Shown here: in pieces, positions 51,723-61,207 of the stretch
Position numbering within the stretch: position 1 is the stretch's first letter
How the letters are laid out: every line of letters begins with the position of its first letter
DNA from: Pseudomonas sp. HOU2
GTDB taxonomy: Bacteria; Pseudomonadota; Gammaproteobacteria; Pseudomonadales; Pseudomonadaceae
DNA length: 64,000 nucleotides
Assembly: GCF_040729435.1 (NCBI RefSeq)
Contig: NZ_CP160398.1
Coordinates: forward strand, 2,666,001 to 2,730,000
Direction of reading: 5' to 3'
Notes under the pieces: generated by a model
Seen by the model: only the letters and a program-made list of their open reading frames with translations
What the model was told of the DNA's origin: nothing
Database searches by the model: none
Program-made: the position numbers and the translations under genes

Positions 51723-52847
51723 ATGAAAAGTAAAACAATTCGCCGCTGGTCGTTCATCCACACCTGGACCAGCCTGATCTGCACCGTGTTTTTGCTGTTG
51801 CTGGCATTGACCGGCCTGCCGCTGATCTTCCATCACGAGATCGAGCACCTGCTCGGCGATGCCCCGCAAGTGCGCGAGATGCCGGCCGACACGCCGCGCC
51901 TGAACCTGGCGCAACTGGTCGAGGCCGCCGAACAACATCGTCCCGGCGAAGTGGTGCAGTACTTCGGTTTCGAGGACGACGAACCCAATGCCGTGTTGAC
52001 GATCATGGCGAAGACCGCCGGCACCGAACCGAACTCGTCGCACACCTTCATGCTCGATGCGCGCACCGGTGAAGCGCTGGAAACCCCGTCGGCAAATGGC
52101 GGGCTGATGCTGTTCATCCTGCGCCTGCACGTCGACATGTTTGCCGGGTTGCCGGGCAAACTGCTGCTGGCGTTCATGGGTTTACTGTTCGTGGTCGCGA
52201 TCATCTCGGGCACCGTGCTGTACCTGCCGTTCATGCGTCGCTTGCCGTTCGGCACCGTGCGTCAGGACAAGTCCACCCGCTTGCGTTGGCTCGACCTGCA
52301 CAACCTGATCGGCGTCGTCACCCTGACCTGGGCGCTGGTGGTGGGCGTCACCGGAGTGATCAGCGCCTGCGCCGACCTGCTCATCGCCGCGTGGCGCAAT
52401 GACTCGCTGACCGCCATGGTCGCGCCGTACCGCGATGCCCCGCCACTGACCCGACTGGCCCCCGCCACCCGCCTGCTCGACATCGCCCGGGACGTGGCGC
52501 CGGGGATGAACCCGGACTTCATCGCCTTCCCCGGCACGCGCTTTTCCAGCGAGCATCACTACGCGGTGTTCATGAAGGGCGGCACCCACCTGACCTCGCA
52601 CCTGCTGACGCCGGTGCTGATCGACGCCAGCACTCTGCAGGTCACCGCTGTGGCCGAGCGCCCGTGGTACATGGACGCCATGGGCATGTCCCAGCCGCTG
52701 CACTTCGGCGACTACGGCGGCATGCCGATGAAAATCCTCTGGGCGACCCTTGATGTGCTGACCATCATTGTCCTCGGCAGCGGCGTGTACCTCTGGGTGG
52801 TGCGGCGTAAAGCGGCGAAACCGGTGACGGCGGAGGCTGCTGCATGA
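51723..52847 (+). CDS. PepSY-associated transmembrane protein (siderophore-linked reductase type)
   Basis: 374-aa inner-membrane protein with four helices and PepSY segments. N-terminal RRWSFIHTWTSLICTVFLLL and conserved histidines (FHHEIEH, LRLHVDMFAG, WLDLHNLIG) are typical. Family members next to siderophore receptors are thought to release iron by reduction in the periplasm; this is family knowledge. ATG 51723 overlaps nothing; its stop overlaps the next small gene. Confidence 0.9.
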   Translation: MKSKTIRRWSFIHTWTSLICTVFLLLLALTGLPLIFHHEIEHLLGDAPQVREMPADTPRLNLAQLVEAAEQHRPGEVVQYFGFEDDEPNAVLTIMAKTAGTEPNSSHTFMLDARTGEALETPSANGGLMLFILRLHVDMFAGLPGKLLLAFMGLLFVVAIISGTVLYLPFMRRLPFGTVRQDKSTRLRWLDLHNLIGVVTLTWALVVGVTGVISACADLLIAAWRNDSLTAMVAPYRDAPPLTRLAPATRLLDIARDVAPGMNPDFIAFPGTRFSSEHHYAVFMKGGTHLTSHLLTPVLIDASTLQVTAVAERPWYMDAMGMSQPLHFGDYGGMPMKILWATLDVLTIIVLGSGVYLWVVRRKAAKPVTAEAAA

Positions 52848-53023
52848 AGCCGCGTCAGAGCAATTTCTGGAAGGTCTTCAGCACGCCGCTGGTGATTGCG
52901 CTGCTGAGTGCGGCGGGGTTGTTCGCGGCGTTGTTGGGGGATGGAATCTGGGATGCGTTGAGCTGGGTCGGGCTGGGTGTTCCGGCTTATCTGGCCATTA
53001 GAGGTTTATTGCAGCGCAGGTAG
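52844..53023 (+). CDS. 59-aa membrane protein of the siderophore operon
   Basis: 59 codons with ATGA overlap to the PepSY gene. One or two hydrophobic helices (TPLVIALLSAAGLFAALLGD and LSWVGLGVPAYLAIRGLL). Similar short proteins follow PepSY-TM genes in other pseudomonads. Function unknown, probably a small partner of the PepSY protein. Confidence 0.82.
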   Translation: MKPRQSNFWKVFSTPLVIALLSAAGLFAALLGDGIWDALSWVGLGVPAYLAIRGLLQRR

Positions 53024-53048
53024 TTTTTGTGTTGTCGGTGATGGCCTC

Positions 53049-53138
53049 ATCGCTGGCAAGCCAGCTCCCACAGGGGTTTATGCTGAATCTGAAATTTGTG
53101 TTCGCTGCAAAAACTGTGGGAGCTGGCTTGCCAGCGAT
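53049..53138. repeat. REP pair, type A
   Basis: ATCGCTGGCAAGCCAGCTCC and reverse complement, between the siderophore operon and the GST gene. Confidence 0.9.
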
Positions 53139-53229
53139 GGCGATCTCACGAACACCATCAATTCCTCGCCAGCCACAGTGGTTGTAGCTAGGCTAACCTG
53201 CTGTTCTTGATGACCACCGAGGTTTGCCA

Positions 53230-53859
53230 ATGTCCGCCCCCAGCATGACCCTGTTTCACAACACGCTCTCCCCGTTCGTGCGCAAAGTGATGGTGCTGTT
53301 GCACGAGACCGGCCAGCAGAATCGCGTCGCCCTGCAAGACTGCGTGCTCAGCCCGGTCAGCCCGGACGCTGCGCTCAATGCCGACAACCCGCTGGGCAAA
53401 ATCCCGGCCCTGCGTCTGGCCGACGGCAGCGTCATCCATGACAGCCGCGTGATCCTCGAATACCTCGACCAGCAGCACGTCGGCAATCCGCTGATCCCCC
53501 GCGAAGGCGCGGCCCGCTGGCGCCGTCTGACCCTGGCCTCGCTGGCTGACGGGATCATGGACGCCTCGGTGATGGTGCGTTACGAACTGGTATTGCGCGC
53601 CCCGGAAAAGCATTGGGACGAATGGCTCAACGCCCAGCGCGAGAAAATCCGTCGCGCCCTGGCCTATCTGGAAAGTGACGCCATCGCCGAGCTGACCAGC
53701 CATTTCGACGTGGCCGCAATCAGCGTCGCTTGTGCGTTGGGTTACATCGATCTGCGCCACCCGGATCTGGACTGGCGCAGCGCCAACCCGCAACTGGCCA
53801 GCTGGTATTTCGAGGTGAGCCAGCGAGCGTCCATGGTCGCCACCCTGCCCAAGCCTTAA
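53230..53859 (+). CDS. Glutathione S-transferase family protein
   Basis: 209-aa GST. N-terminal thioredoxin-fold domain (about 5-80; FHNTLSPFVRKVMVLLHETG, GKIPALRLADGSVIHDSRVI) with the cis-Pro and the glutathione-binding segment, then the helical C-terminal domain. ATG 53230 has GAGG 8 bp upstream; TTG 53224 is less likely. Substrate unknown. Confidence 0.9.
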   Translation: MSAPSMTLFHNTLSPFVRKVMVLLHETGQQNRVALQDCVLSPVSPDAALNADNPLGKIPALRLADGSVIHDSRVILEYLDQQHVGNPLIPREGAARWRRLTLASLADGIMDASVMVRYELVLRAPEKHWDEWLNAQREKIRRALAYLESDAIAELTSHFDVAAISVACALGYIDLRHPDLDWRSANPQLASWYFEVSQRASMVATLPKP

Positions 53860-53884
53860 GGCTGCGGCGTCTGATCCGGCCCCT

Positions 53885-53974
53885 TCGCTGGCAAGCCAGC
53901 TCCCACAATGGATTTGCGTATGACAGAGTTCTCTGTTTCAGCACAACTCCTGTGGGAGCTGGCTTGCCAGCGAT
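53885..53974. repeat. REP pair, type A
   Basis: TCGCTGGCAAGCCAGCTCCC and reverse complement, between the GST gene and creD. Confidence 0.9.
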
Positions 53975-54058
53975 GGCACCAACTCGCATCCACAGGCAGA
54001 AACCCGACAATCCGCGTCACCAATTCTTCCTTCCAGCGCTGGTCCTCGCGCAACCCGC

Positions 54059-55429
54059 TCATTGCATCGCCCCCACATCAAACTCCAGCGGCCTGGCCGG
54101 TTTCTGCCCGATCCCGTACCAGTCGAGTTTGCGCGTCAGCACCATGAACACCCCAAGCAAGCCGAACAACAGCAGCGAACCCATCAGCAGCGCGTAATCC
54201 TCGGCGCTCAGCAGTCCGTACAGCAGGCCATACAACGCCGCCAATCCCGCAGAGAAACTCAGGCCGTGGCGCACGCTGTGCAGCACGTGACACACATAAA
54301 ACCCGATCAACAACACACAGCCACTGGCCGACAGCAGATACGCCAGGGCAAAGCCGATGTGCTCCGACAACGACAGCAGCAACAGGTAAAAGAACGCCAG
54401 CGCCACCCCGACCAATGCGTATTGCACCGGATGCACCGCCAGACTCTTGAGCACTTCGAACAGGAAGAAACCGGCGAAGGTCAGGACGATGAACAACAGC
54501 GCATATTTGATCGCCCGATCACTCTTCAGGTACTGGTCCACCGGATCGATGAAACTCACGCCAAAACTGCGCCCGCTGAACCCCTCGCATTCATTGCCCG
54601 TCACGCAACGACTCATGGCTTCTTGCAGGTTGGTGGAGAAGAACGTGGTCTGCCAATCGGCGCTGAAACCCTGATCACTGATCTCGCGTTTGCCCGGCAG
54701 GAAATTGCCGATGAAGCTTGGGTGCGGCCAGTTTGCCGCGAGGCTGACGTGGCTGGTTTTGCCCACCGGCAACACCTGCAGCGAACCGGTGCCCTGCAGA
54801 CGCAGGTCGAAACCGAAGGTCAGTTCCGTGGTTTTGCGGGTATCCAGCGCCGGCAGCGTGACCCGCACGCCTTCGCCCAGCCAGCCCACCTGAGTACCGG
54901 GTACGAAGTCCAGGCGCTGGCCGTCGAGTTCCAGTTTCAGGGCGTTTTCGATACCGCGAATGTCACTGATGCCCACCGCCAGAAACGGCGCATCGAACTG
55001 GTAATCGGCGAAGTCTTCCTTGATCCCCAACTGCGCCGGCAACGAGAAATGCCCATTGATGCGATTGTCGGCATGGAACAGCCGCGCCTCGTAGATACCG
55101 CGCTTGCGCAGCTCGGTCTGCACCTGGCCATCGAGTTCGAAACGTTCCGGCAGAAAGTACAGCCGACCGCGCTCTTCGCCGAGCTCTTCATAGCGCTGAC
55201 TGGTTTTCTCGTTGGTCTTCCAGGTACGCACCACCTTGCGGTACGGCACCACCATCACCGGCCCGCTCAGTTGCTGGCTGTAGCTGGAACTGCGGGCGAT
55301 GTCTTCGAGTACTCCGTCGCGCCGTTGCTGGCGGTCATCGATGATGCCGTCGATCATCAACAACGGGATCAGCAACAGCAGGATCAACAGGGCGACAGCC
55401 CCGAGTTTGATAGTCAGATTTCGATTCAT
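54059..55429 (-). CDS. creD: Inner membrane protein CreD
   Basis: 456-aa CreD: an N-terminal helix, a large periplasmic domain (about 35-310) and a C-terminal bundle of about five helices. The family N-terminus (IDGIIDDRQQRRDGVLEDIA) and the PVQYALVGVALAFFYLLLLS segment are clear. It is the main target of CreBC and is linked to beta-lactamase regulation and envelope state in pseudomonads. Here it is separated from creC by an opposite-strand acyltransferase gene. Confidence 0.93.
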   Translation of the reverse strand: MNRNLTIKLGAVALLILLLLIPLLMIDGIIDDRQQRRDGVLEDIARSSSYSQQLSGPVMVVPYRKVVRTWKTNEKTSQRYEELGEERGRLYFLPERFELDGQVQTELRKRGIYEARLFHADNRINGHFSLPAQLGIKEDFADYQFDAPFLAVGISDIRGIENALKLELDGQRLDFVPGTQVGWLGEGVRVTLPALDTRKTTELTFGFDLRLQGTGSLQVLPVGKTSHVSLAANWPHPSFIGNFLPGKREISDQGFSADWQTTFFSTNLQEAMSRCVTGNECEGFSGRSFGVSFIDPVDQYLKSDRAIKYALLFIVLTFAGFFLFEVLKSLAVHPVQYALVGVALAFFYLLLLSLSEHIGFALAYLLSASGCVLLIGFYVCHVLHSVRHGLSFSAGLAALYGLLYGLLSAEDYALLMGSLLLFGLLGVFMVLTRKLDWYGIGQKPARPLEFDVGAMQ

Positions 55430-55548
55430 AACGACGCTCCCTGGTTGGAATGTGGCCAGTCTGGGAGTGCTTTGTGGTTTTGTTATGGAGGTTGTGTGGG
55501 CTTTGCGTGGAAATACCTGTAAAACGCTTTTTCCTCATCACCTTGGCA

Positions 55549-56583
55549 ATGTTCATAGAAAGGACGGACACGTTGCGCAACAACTCTTTCGATTTGATCC
55601 GGCACTTGGCGGCACTCATGGTGCTGATCAGCCATCACTTTGCGCTGTGGGGTCTGCCAGAGCCAGGCATCGCAGGCTTCAACTCACTGGGCGGTATCGC
55701 CGTGATCGCGTTCTTTGCGATCTCCGGCCTGCTGATCACTCGCAGCTTCGTCAACGCCACGAACTTCACCGACTATCTGATCAAACGCATTGCCCGCATC
55801 TTTCCAGCATTGATCCTCTGCGCCTTCGCGATGACTTGTATCGCCGGCGCACTGTTTGCCGAAGGCTATGTCACAAGCTCGAGCGCCACGATCGACTTCC
55901 TGCGAATCTCGGTTTTCGGTCGAGCCACTATCGAACAGATCACCAATGGATTTATCTTCGACGAATCCTTCAATGGCAGTCTCTGGACGCTGAAAATCGA
56001 ATTCGGCTTTTACTTGCTGCTGGCGGCGGTTCTGGGTCTGTACCGAAAAGCCCTGTTGCCATGGATCCTGCTGATGGGGTTTGCGGTGGCAACGTATGTC
56101 TTGAGTAGTGCAGTGTCCGGCGCCATGGCGCAAAAACTGGCGACTTACTGCGGTGCTGGTATCGCCTTCTTTGCCGGTTCCGTGATTGCCTTTCACAAAC
56201 AGCACCTCAGCAATCCCCGTGTGCTGGCGATCGCTCTGGCGGCCGGGACCGGATTGATCTGCCTCAGCGTCGGCACCCCATTGGCCACAGTGCTGGCGAC
56301 GCTGGGCTGTGCGCTGGTCACCCTGAGTCTGGGCCTGCTCTACGTCGACAAAAGTATCCGGGGCCGATTCGATATTTCTTACGGAATCTATCTGTATGCG
56401 TTCCCGGTCCAGCAACTGGTCATCAACAAGTCCCACCTGAGCTTTCTGCCGTCCATGCTCGTCTCGGCGCTGATCGTGATCATGCTGGCGATCGCTTCAT
56501 GGCGTCTGGTGGAGCAACCAGCGTTGAATTTCGCCCATCGGAAGAAGCTTCAGCACACCGCAGCGGCCTCGTCCCCACCCTGA
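55549..56583 (+). CDS. Acyltransferase-3 (OafA/YrhL) family protein
   Basis: 344-aa membrane acyltransferase with about ten helices. The N-terminal DLIRHLAALMVLISHHFALW contains the family R-x10-H pattern; GLLITRSF and SLWTLKIEFGFYLLLA follow. Such enzymes acetylate cell-surface sugars. ATG 55549 or TTG 55573 (after AAGGA) may be the start. It has lower GC than its neighbours, lies opposite the cre genes and splits creD from creC; transfer into the locus is likely. Confidence 0.87.
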   Translation: MFIERTDTLRNNSFDLIRHLAALMVLISHHFALWGLPEPGIAGFNSLGGIAVIAFFAISGLLITRSFVNATNFTDYLIKRIARIFPALILCAFAMTCIAGALFAEGYVTSSSATIDFLRISVFGRATIEQITNGFIFDESFNGSLWTLKIEFGFYLLLAAVLGLYRKALLPWILLMGFAVATYVLSSAVSGAMAQKLATYCGAGIAFFAGSVIAFHKQHLSNPRVLAIALAAGTGLICLSVGTPLATVLATLGCALVTLSLGLLYVDKSIRGRFDISYGIYLYAFPVQQLVINKSHLSFLPSMLVSALIVIMLAIASWRLVEQPALNFAHRKKLQHTAAASSPP

Positions 56584-56604
56584 GCCCGGCCTGTCCGTAA
56601 GGTT

Positions 56605-58023
56605 TCAGGGCAGGCTCAGAACGGCTTGCACACCGCCCGACACGTTGCTGATCGACAGTTGGCCACCATGCAACTTGGCTACCTCTGCCACAAAGTTCAG
56701 TCCCAGCCCGGTGCTCTTGCGCCCACTGTCCGGTCGCGGCAGCGAATAAAACCGCTCGCACAGACGCGGCAAGGCGTACTCGGGAATCGGGGCGGCTTCG
56801 TTGAACAGGCGCAACTCGACCTGCTCCCCCACGCGTTCGGCACTGAAGCGCAGCAACCCGTCGACCGGGGTGAAATCCAGCGCATTCTCCAGCAGATTGC
56901 CCAGCGCCTGACGCAGCAGAAACGGCTCGCCGATCAGCATCAGATCCGGCGCAATGGTCTGCTCAACCGTGAGCCGCCGGCCTTCGATTCGCGCTGCCTG
57001 CGCGCGCAACAATTCATCGACCAGCGCCGCCAGCGGCACCGCCACGCGTTCCTCAAGCCCCTGACGCTGCTCGACTTGCGCCAGATTCAACAGCCGCTCG
57101 ATCAACTGCTGCATCCGCGCACTTTCACTGTCGATGTTGCCGACAAAGCGCAGGCGCTGAATCGCTGGCATCTCCTCCTGCAGCAATTCCGCCGCACCGC
57201 GAATCGCCGCCAGCGGACTCTTCAGTTCATGGGTCAGGGTGTGCACATAGCGCTCGACGTAGGCCTTACCTTCCAGTTGAGTGCGCATCTGCTCCACCGC
57301 CGTCGCCAGTTGCTCCAGTTCACCGCCACGGTAATGCGGCACTTCGACCCGGCGCCCTTCACTCACCGCTTGGGCATACCCGGTCAAACGGTGCAGCGCG
57401 CGGCTCAGCCACCACGACAGCAAAGCGCCGAACAGCAGGCCGAGGCCGATCAACCCCGCGCCGTAAAACAGCAAGCGCCGCTCGGTGCGGTCGACATAAG
57501 GCTGCAATGAACTGTTGGGTTTGGCCACGGTGACCACGCCGATGATTTTGCCGTTATCACGGATCGGCGCGCCAATGTGCATCACCGACGACGCCGAATC
57601 ATTCGGATCGCTGCGGGTCGAGCGCGCACCGTATTCGCCGCGCAAGGTCAGGTATACGTCGTTCCAGCGCGAGTAATCCTGCCCGACCGCCACCCCGCTG
57701 GAATCCAGTACCACAATGCCTTTGGCGTCGGTGACGTAGATGCGATGGTTGACCTGGTTTTTCGGCAAGCCCCAAATGGTCGCCTGTGGCTGGCGCTCAC
57801 CGTAGGCGCGCAGCAATTCGGGCCAGCGGTTCTCGCTGAGCGTCCCGGCCTTGAAATCATCACGCAGGATCTCCGCCATCAGGTTCGCGGTGTCGACCAG
57901 GGTTTCTTCGGTGGACTGGCGCACGCCCGGGCGGATCTCTTCCATCACCGTGTTGAGCACGAAGTAACCGGTCAGGCCGACAAACAGCACATACACCAGA
58001 AAAATCCGCAGCCCCAACGACAT
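56605..58023 (-). CDS. creC: Sensor histidine kinase CreC
   Basis: 472-aa inner-membrane kinase. Helix 1 (about 7-25), periplasmic domain, helix 2 (about 187-207), HAMP, H-box HTLTHELKSPLAAIRG (about 265-280) and HATPase with the N and G boxes (GNLLENALDFT, GLGLNFVAEVAKLHGG). It is partner of CreB; the stop of creB overlaps its start. Confidence 0.93.
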   Translation of the reverse strand: MSLGLRIFLVYVLFVGLTGYFVLNTVMEEIRPGVRQSTEETLVDTANLMAEILRDDFKAGTLSENRWPELLRAYGERQPQATIWGLPKNQVNHRIYVTDAKGIVVLDSSGVAVGQDYSRWNDVYLTLRGEYGARSTRSDPNDSASSVMHIGAPIRDNGKIIGVVTVAKPNSSLQPYVDRTERRLLFYGAGLIGLGLLFGALLSWWLSRALHRLTGYAQAVSEGRRVEVPHYRGGELEQLATAVEQMRTQLEGKAYVERYVHTLTHELKSPLAAIRGAAELLQEEMPAIQRLRFVGNIDSESARMQQLIERLLNLAQVEQRQGLEERVAVPLAALVDELLRAQAARIEGRRLTVEQTIAPDLMLIGEPFLLRQALGNLLENALDFTPVDGLLRFSAERVGEQVELRLFNEAAPIPEYALPRLCERFYSLPRPDSGRKSTGLGLNFVAEVAKLHGGQLSISNVSGGVQAVLSLP

Positions 58024-58703
58024 CAGCTGTGCCCCGGGCTGTAGCTGTAGCCGAGACCGCGATGAGTCTGAATCGGCTCGGCGTCGGCGCGCACCAGACG
58101 CAGTTTGGCACGCACGCTTTTGATGTGGCTGTCGATGCTACGCTCGTAACCGGCGTCCGCGGCCACCCCCAGCGCATCGAGCGATTGCTCGCGGCTGAAC
58201 ACCCGCTGCGGTTGTTCGAGCAGGCATTGCAGCAGACGGAATTCGTGGCGGGTCAGGCTCAATGGCTGGCCGCGGTAGGTGATCAGCACACGCTCGGCAT
58301 CGATGCGAAACAGTGCCGAGGAGGCTTCAACCACAGGTCGCGGCGCCACGCGTTTGAGAATCGCCCGCACCCGCGCGGCAACTTCCCGTGGGCTGAACGG
58401 CTTGACCACGTAATCGTCGGCACCGATCTCCAGCCCCACCACCCGGTCGATCTCGGCGTCCCGGGCACTGAGAAACAGCACTGGCACTTCACTGAAGCGC
58501 CGCAGCTGTTTGCAGGTTTCGAAACCGCTGATGTCCGGCAGGCCGATATCGAGAATGATCAAGTCAGCCGGGGTCTGCCGTTGAAACTCCAGCGCCGCCG
58601 CGCCGAGGCTCAGCCACGTGGTCGCGAACCCCTCGCCCTGCAGGGCAAAAATCAGCGTGTCGGCAATCGCCGCTTCGTCTTCGACAATCAGGATATGAGG
58701 CAT
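58023..58703 (-). CDS. creB: Response regulator CreB
   Basis: 226-aa OmpR-type regulator. Receiver domain with acidic VEDEAA, phospho-Asp in LIILDIGLPD, and Lys in YVVKPFSPRE; C-terminal winged helix with LTRHEFRLLQCLL and RSIDSHIKSVRAKL. ATG 58703 (MPHILIVEDE) is chosen over an upstream ATG. It controls creD and regulates beta-lactam response in pseudomonads. Confidence 0.93.
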   Translation of the reverse strand: MPHILIVEDEAAIADTLIFALQGEGFATTWLSLGAAALEFQRQTPADLIILDIGLPDISGFETCKQLRRFSEVPVLFLSARDAEIDRVVGLEIGADDYVVKPFSPREVAARVRAILKRVAPRPVVEASSALFRIDAERVLITYRGQPLSLTRHEFRLLQCLLEQPQRVFSREQSLDALGVAADAGYERSIDSHIKSVRAKLRLVRADAEPIQTHRGLGYSYSPGHS

Positions 58704-58771
58704 GGCGTCCGAGCCCATGGGTTAAGAGCGCGAACGGTGCCCCAAGCCTGACCTTACGTCAATGAGACCAC

Positions 58772-59275
58772 TTAGCAGTCCGGCTTGTCGGCAGTGAAAC
58801 GCCGCGCCGGGTTCACCGCTGCGCCAAACTCGCGCAAGGCCTTGGCACCGATCAGCAGCGGGTAGTTGAAGTTGCTGCGGTCGGTCAGATTGACCTCAAC
58901 GGTGCGCTTGACGTTGCCCAGGCACAGTTCCAGATCGACCACCGGACGCTTGGCGACTTCAGTGCTGTCGCCTTCGTCCTCTTCGTCCGAGCGGCTCTTG
59001 ATCTTGCTGATCCGCGCGACCTTGTGTTCGTAGACCTTGTTGCTGGCATCCTTGGTGCCGAGGCGGAAACGTACCCAGTTCTCGCCGTCGCGGGTGAAGG
59101 TCTCGATATCCTTGGCCGACAGCGAGGCGGTCAGCGCGCCGGTGTCCATCTTGGCCTTGAGCACCTCACCACCGATTTCCGGCAGCGCGATGTATTCATA
59201 ACGCCCGTACAGGGTCGGCTCGGCGGCCATGACCGGCAGGGCGACGAGGGCAAACAGTGCAAGGAGGGATTTCAC
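58772..59275 (-). CDS. Retropepsin-like aspartic protease (Zn_protease/RloA-like)
   Basis: 167-aa secreted protein, signal peptide about 1-18 (SLLALFALVALPVMAAEP). The active-site-like Asp-Thr-Gly lies in LKAKMDTGALTAS; conserved NFNYPLLIGAKALREFGAAV follows. This family is often labelled ATP-dependent zinc protease, but it has a retropepsin-type fold and no ATP motif. GTG 59275 is used, with AAGGAAG upstream. It lies beside creB as P. aeruginosa PA0462 does. Confidence 0.85.
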   Translation of the reverse strand: MKSLLALFALVALPVMAAEPTLYGRYEYIALPEIGGEVLKAKMDTGALTASLSAKDIETFTRDGENWVRFRLGTKDASNKVYEHKVARISKIKSRSDEEDEGDSTEVAKRPVVDLELCLGNVKRTVEVNLTDRSNFNYPLLIGAKALREFGAAVNPARRFTADKPDC

Positions 59276-59359
59276 GTAAGGGGCTTCCTTGGAAAATGAG
59301 GGCTCAACGCCGAATTCTAGACCGCGAAAAAACACGATAGTTGGTTCGCCGCCGACCTT

Positions 59360-59491
59360 TGTGGCGAGGGAGCTTGCTCCCGCTCGACGACGCAATCGGC
59401 GTGAACCACCCTGCAGGTTTCGCCTGACACACCGAGGTGAATGGATTTGGAGCCGCTTCGCACCCCAGCGGGAGCAAGCTCCCTCGCCACA
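59360..59491. repeat. REP pair, type B
   Basis: TGTGGCGAGGGAGCTTGCTC and reverse complement around an 85-bp core containing GGAGCCGCTTCGCACCCCAG. With the flanks it fills most of the 337-bp gap 59276-59612, in which no gene is seen. Confidence 0.9.
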
Positions 59492-59612
59492 GGATGCTGT
59501 GTAATCATTCAAAGAATAACGGAGCAAAAGTGAAACATTCGTCACCACCGATTTGGCCTGCCGCCCGAAGCCACTTATCATGGCGCGCCCATCCGCCTTC
59601 ATAGAGTTGCTT

Positions 59613-60500
59613 ATGCGCCGCCTGCTCACCGGCTGTTTCGTCACCCTGCTGCTGTTGCTCAACACCCTGATCCTGATCGGGCCGCTGCTGGTCTTTGCCC
59701 TGCTCAAGCTGATTGCGCCGGGGCGCTGGCGCGACTACGCCTCGTGGGCGGTGATGTGGATTGCCGAGACCTGGGCCGAGATCGACAAGCTGATCTTTCA
59801 GCTATGCATCCCCACCCAATGGGACATTCGCGGCGGCGCAGACCTGCGCGGTGACACTTCGTATCTGGTCATCAGCAACCACCAGTCGTGGGTCGACATT
59901 CCGGCGCTGATCCAGACTCTCAACCGGCGCACGCCGTTCTTCAAGTTCTTCCTCAAGAAAGAACTGATCTGGGTGCCGTTCCTCGGTCTGGCGTGGTGGG
60001 CGCTGGATTACCCGTTCATGAAGCGCTACAGCAAAGCGTTCCTGGCCAAGCACCCGGAGCTGGCGGGCAAGGATCTGGAAATCACCAAACAGGCCTGCGA
60101 GCTGTTCAAACGCCAGCCGGTGACAGTGGTGAATTATCTGGAAGGCACCCGCTACACCGCCGCAAAAAGCGCGCAGCAGCAGTCACCCTTCAAGCACCTG
60201 CTCAAACCCAAGGCGGGCGGTGTGGCGTTTGTTCTGGCGGCAATGGGCGAACAACTCGATGCGCTGCTCGATGTGACCGTGGTTTATCCACAGGAAAAAA
60301 TTCCGGGGTTCTGGGATCTGATCAGCGGCAGCGTGCCGCGGGTGATCGTCGACATCCAGACCCGCGAACTCGACCCGGCACTGGCGCAGGGCGATTACGA
60401 GAACGATCCGCTGTTTCGCCAGCAGGTCCAGAACTGGGTCAACCAGCTCTGGACCGAGAAGGATCAGCGCATCAGCGAACTGCGCGGCGAGCGCAGCTGA
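59613..60500 (+). CDS. PlsC-family lysophospholipid acyltransferase (YihG-like)
   Basis: 295-aa membrane acyltransferase that acylates lysophosphatidate or related lysolipids. The HX4D motif is NHQSWVD and the second motif is EGTRYT; one or two N-terminal helices precede. ATG 59613 is chosen; an in-frame ATG 59580 gives a longer N-terminus. Size and order resemble E. coli YihG. Confidence 0.89.
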   Translation: MRRLLTGCFVTLLLLLNTLILIGPLLVFALLKLIAPGRWRDYASWAVMWIAETWAEIDKLIFQLCIPTQWDIRGGADLRGDTSYLVISNHQSWVDIPALIQTLNRRTPFFKFFLKKELIWVPFLGLAWWALDYPFMKRYSKAFLAKHPELAGKDLEITKQACELFKRQPVTVVNYLEGTRYTAAKSAQQQSPFKHLLKPKAGGVAFVLAAMGEQLDALLDVTVVYPQEKIPGFWDLISGSVPRVIVDIQTRELDPALAQGDYENDPLFRQQVQNWVNQLWTEKDQRISELRGERS

Positions 60501-60501
60501 A

Positions 60502-61059
60502 TCAGCTACCGGTGCCGGCGCCCCAGATGCTGCCCAGGCTCTGCAAAATCGGGCCGCCGACGCCCTGATCACCCAGATACTTGAGCAGCACCGGGGCAAA
60601 CTGGCCGACCATGCCGCTGTCCATGCCCAACGCACCGAAGGCATTGTTCAGGTCGCTGGTGTTCTTGACGTTGCCCAGCGCGTTTTCCAGCCCCGCCGAC
60701 TTGCCCGACGAACCCAGCAAACCACTCAACGCCGCCAAGTTGCCGCTGCCGCCCGACAGTTTGTCGATGCCCGGCACTTCTTTGGCCAGCTGCGAATAAT
60801 CGGTGCTGCTCAATTGGTTCTTGGCCAGGCCAAGCATGGCGCTGGTGCCACCGACCGCCTGCTGCGGCGTCACGCCGAGACCGGTGACGGCTTGCAGCAA
60901 ACCGGCGGTTTCCGAGGTCGGCGCGGCGGCGGTGGCTGCGTTGCCACCCTGCATGCTCGAAGCTGCTTTGGTCACATCGTCCAGACTGAAGCCGGCAAAC
61001 ACCGGGCTCGCTGCAAGGGTCATCAGTGAAGCCAAGGCAATACCGCGTGAAATCTTCAT
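60502..61059 (-). CDS. DUF2780 (VcgC/VcgE) secreted protein
   Basis: 185 aa with a signal peptide (about 1-22, GIALASLMTLAASPVFA) and an Ala/Gly/Ser/Leu-rich body typical of DUF2780 (LLQAVTGLGVTPQQAVGGT, GAMLGLAK-type repeats). It lies convergent with the acyltransferase, 1 bp apart. Function unknown, probably periplasmic. Confidence 0.85.
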   Translation of the reverse strand: MKISRGIALASLMTLAASPVFAGFSLDDVTKAASSMQGGNAATAAAPTSETAGLLQAVTGLGVTPQQAVGGTSAMLGLAKNQLSSTDYSQLAKEVPGIDKLSGGSGNLAALSGLLGSSGKSAGLENALGNVKNTSDLNNAFGALGMDSGMVGQFAPVLLKYLGDQGVGGPILQSLGSIWGAGTGS

Positions 61060-61207
61060 TCAGACATCCTCTTGCGCTGTGGTGACCGCCCGTCAATGGG
61101 CGGCAAAACTGCCGTTTTGACCGGGTTTCAGCCAGCATGTTCCTCGCTGGCGCATCCATTTTCAGCATAGCCACGTATATAAAACGTGAAACCGTGGATA
61201 ACCCGAG

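Noticed and set aside
55430..55548. Search for a cre-tag (TTCAC-N6-TTCAC) in the creD upstream region
   Set aside because: No acceptable match was found by eye in the intergenic space, so no CreB site is reported.
60284..60292. DnaA box (TTATCCACA) inside the PlsC-type gene
   Set aside because: Isolated match within coding sequence with no neighbouring boxes.
61193..61201. Near-perfect DnaA box (CGTGGATAA) before the ECF sigma gene
   Set aside because: Single imperfect box with no partner, unlike the duplicated module at 40160-40348.
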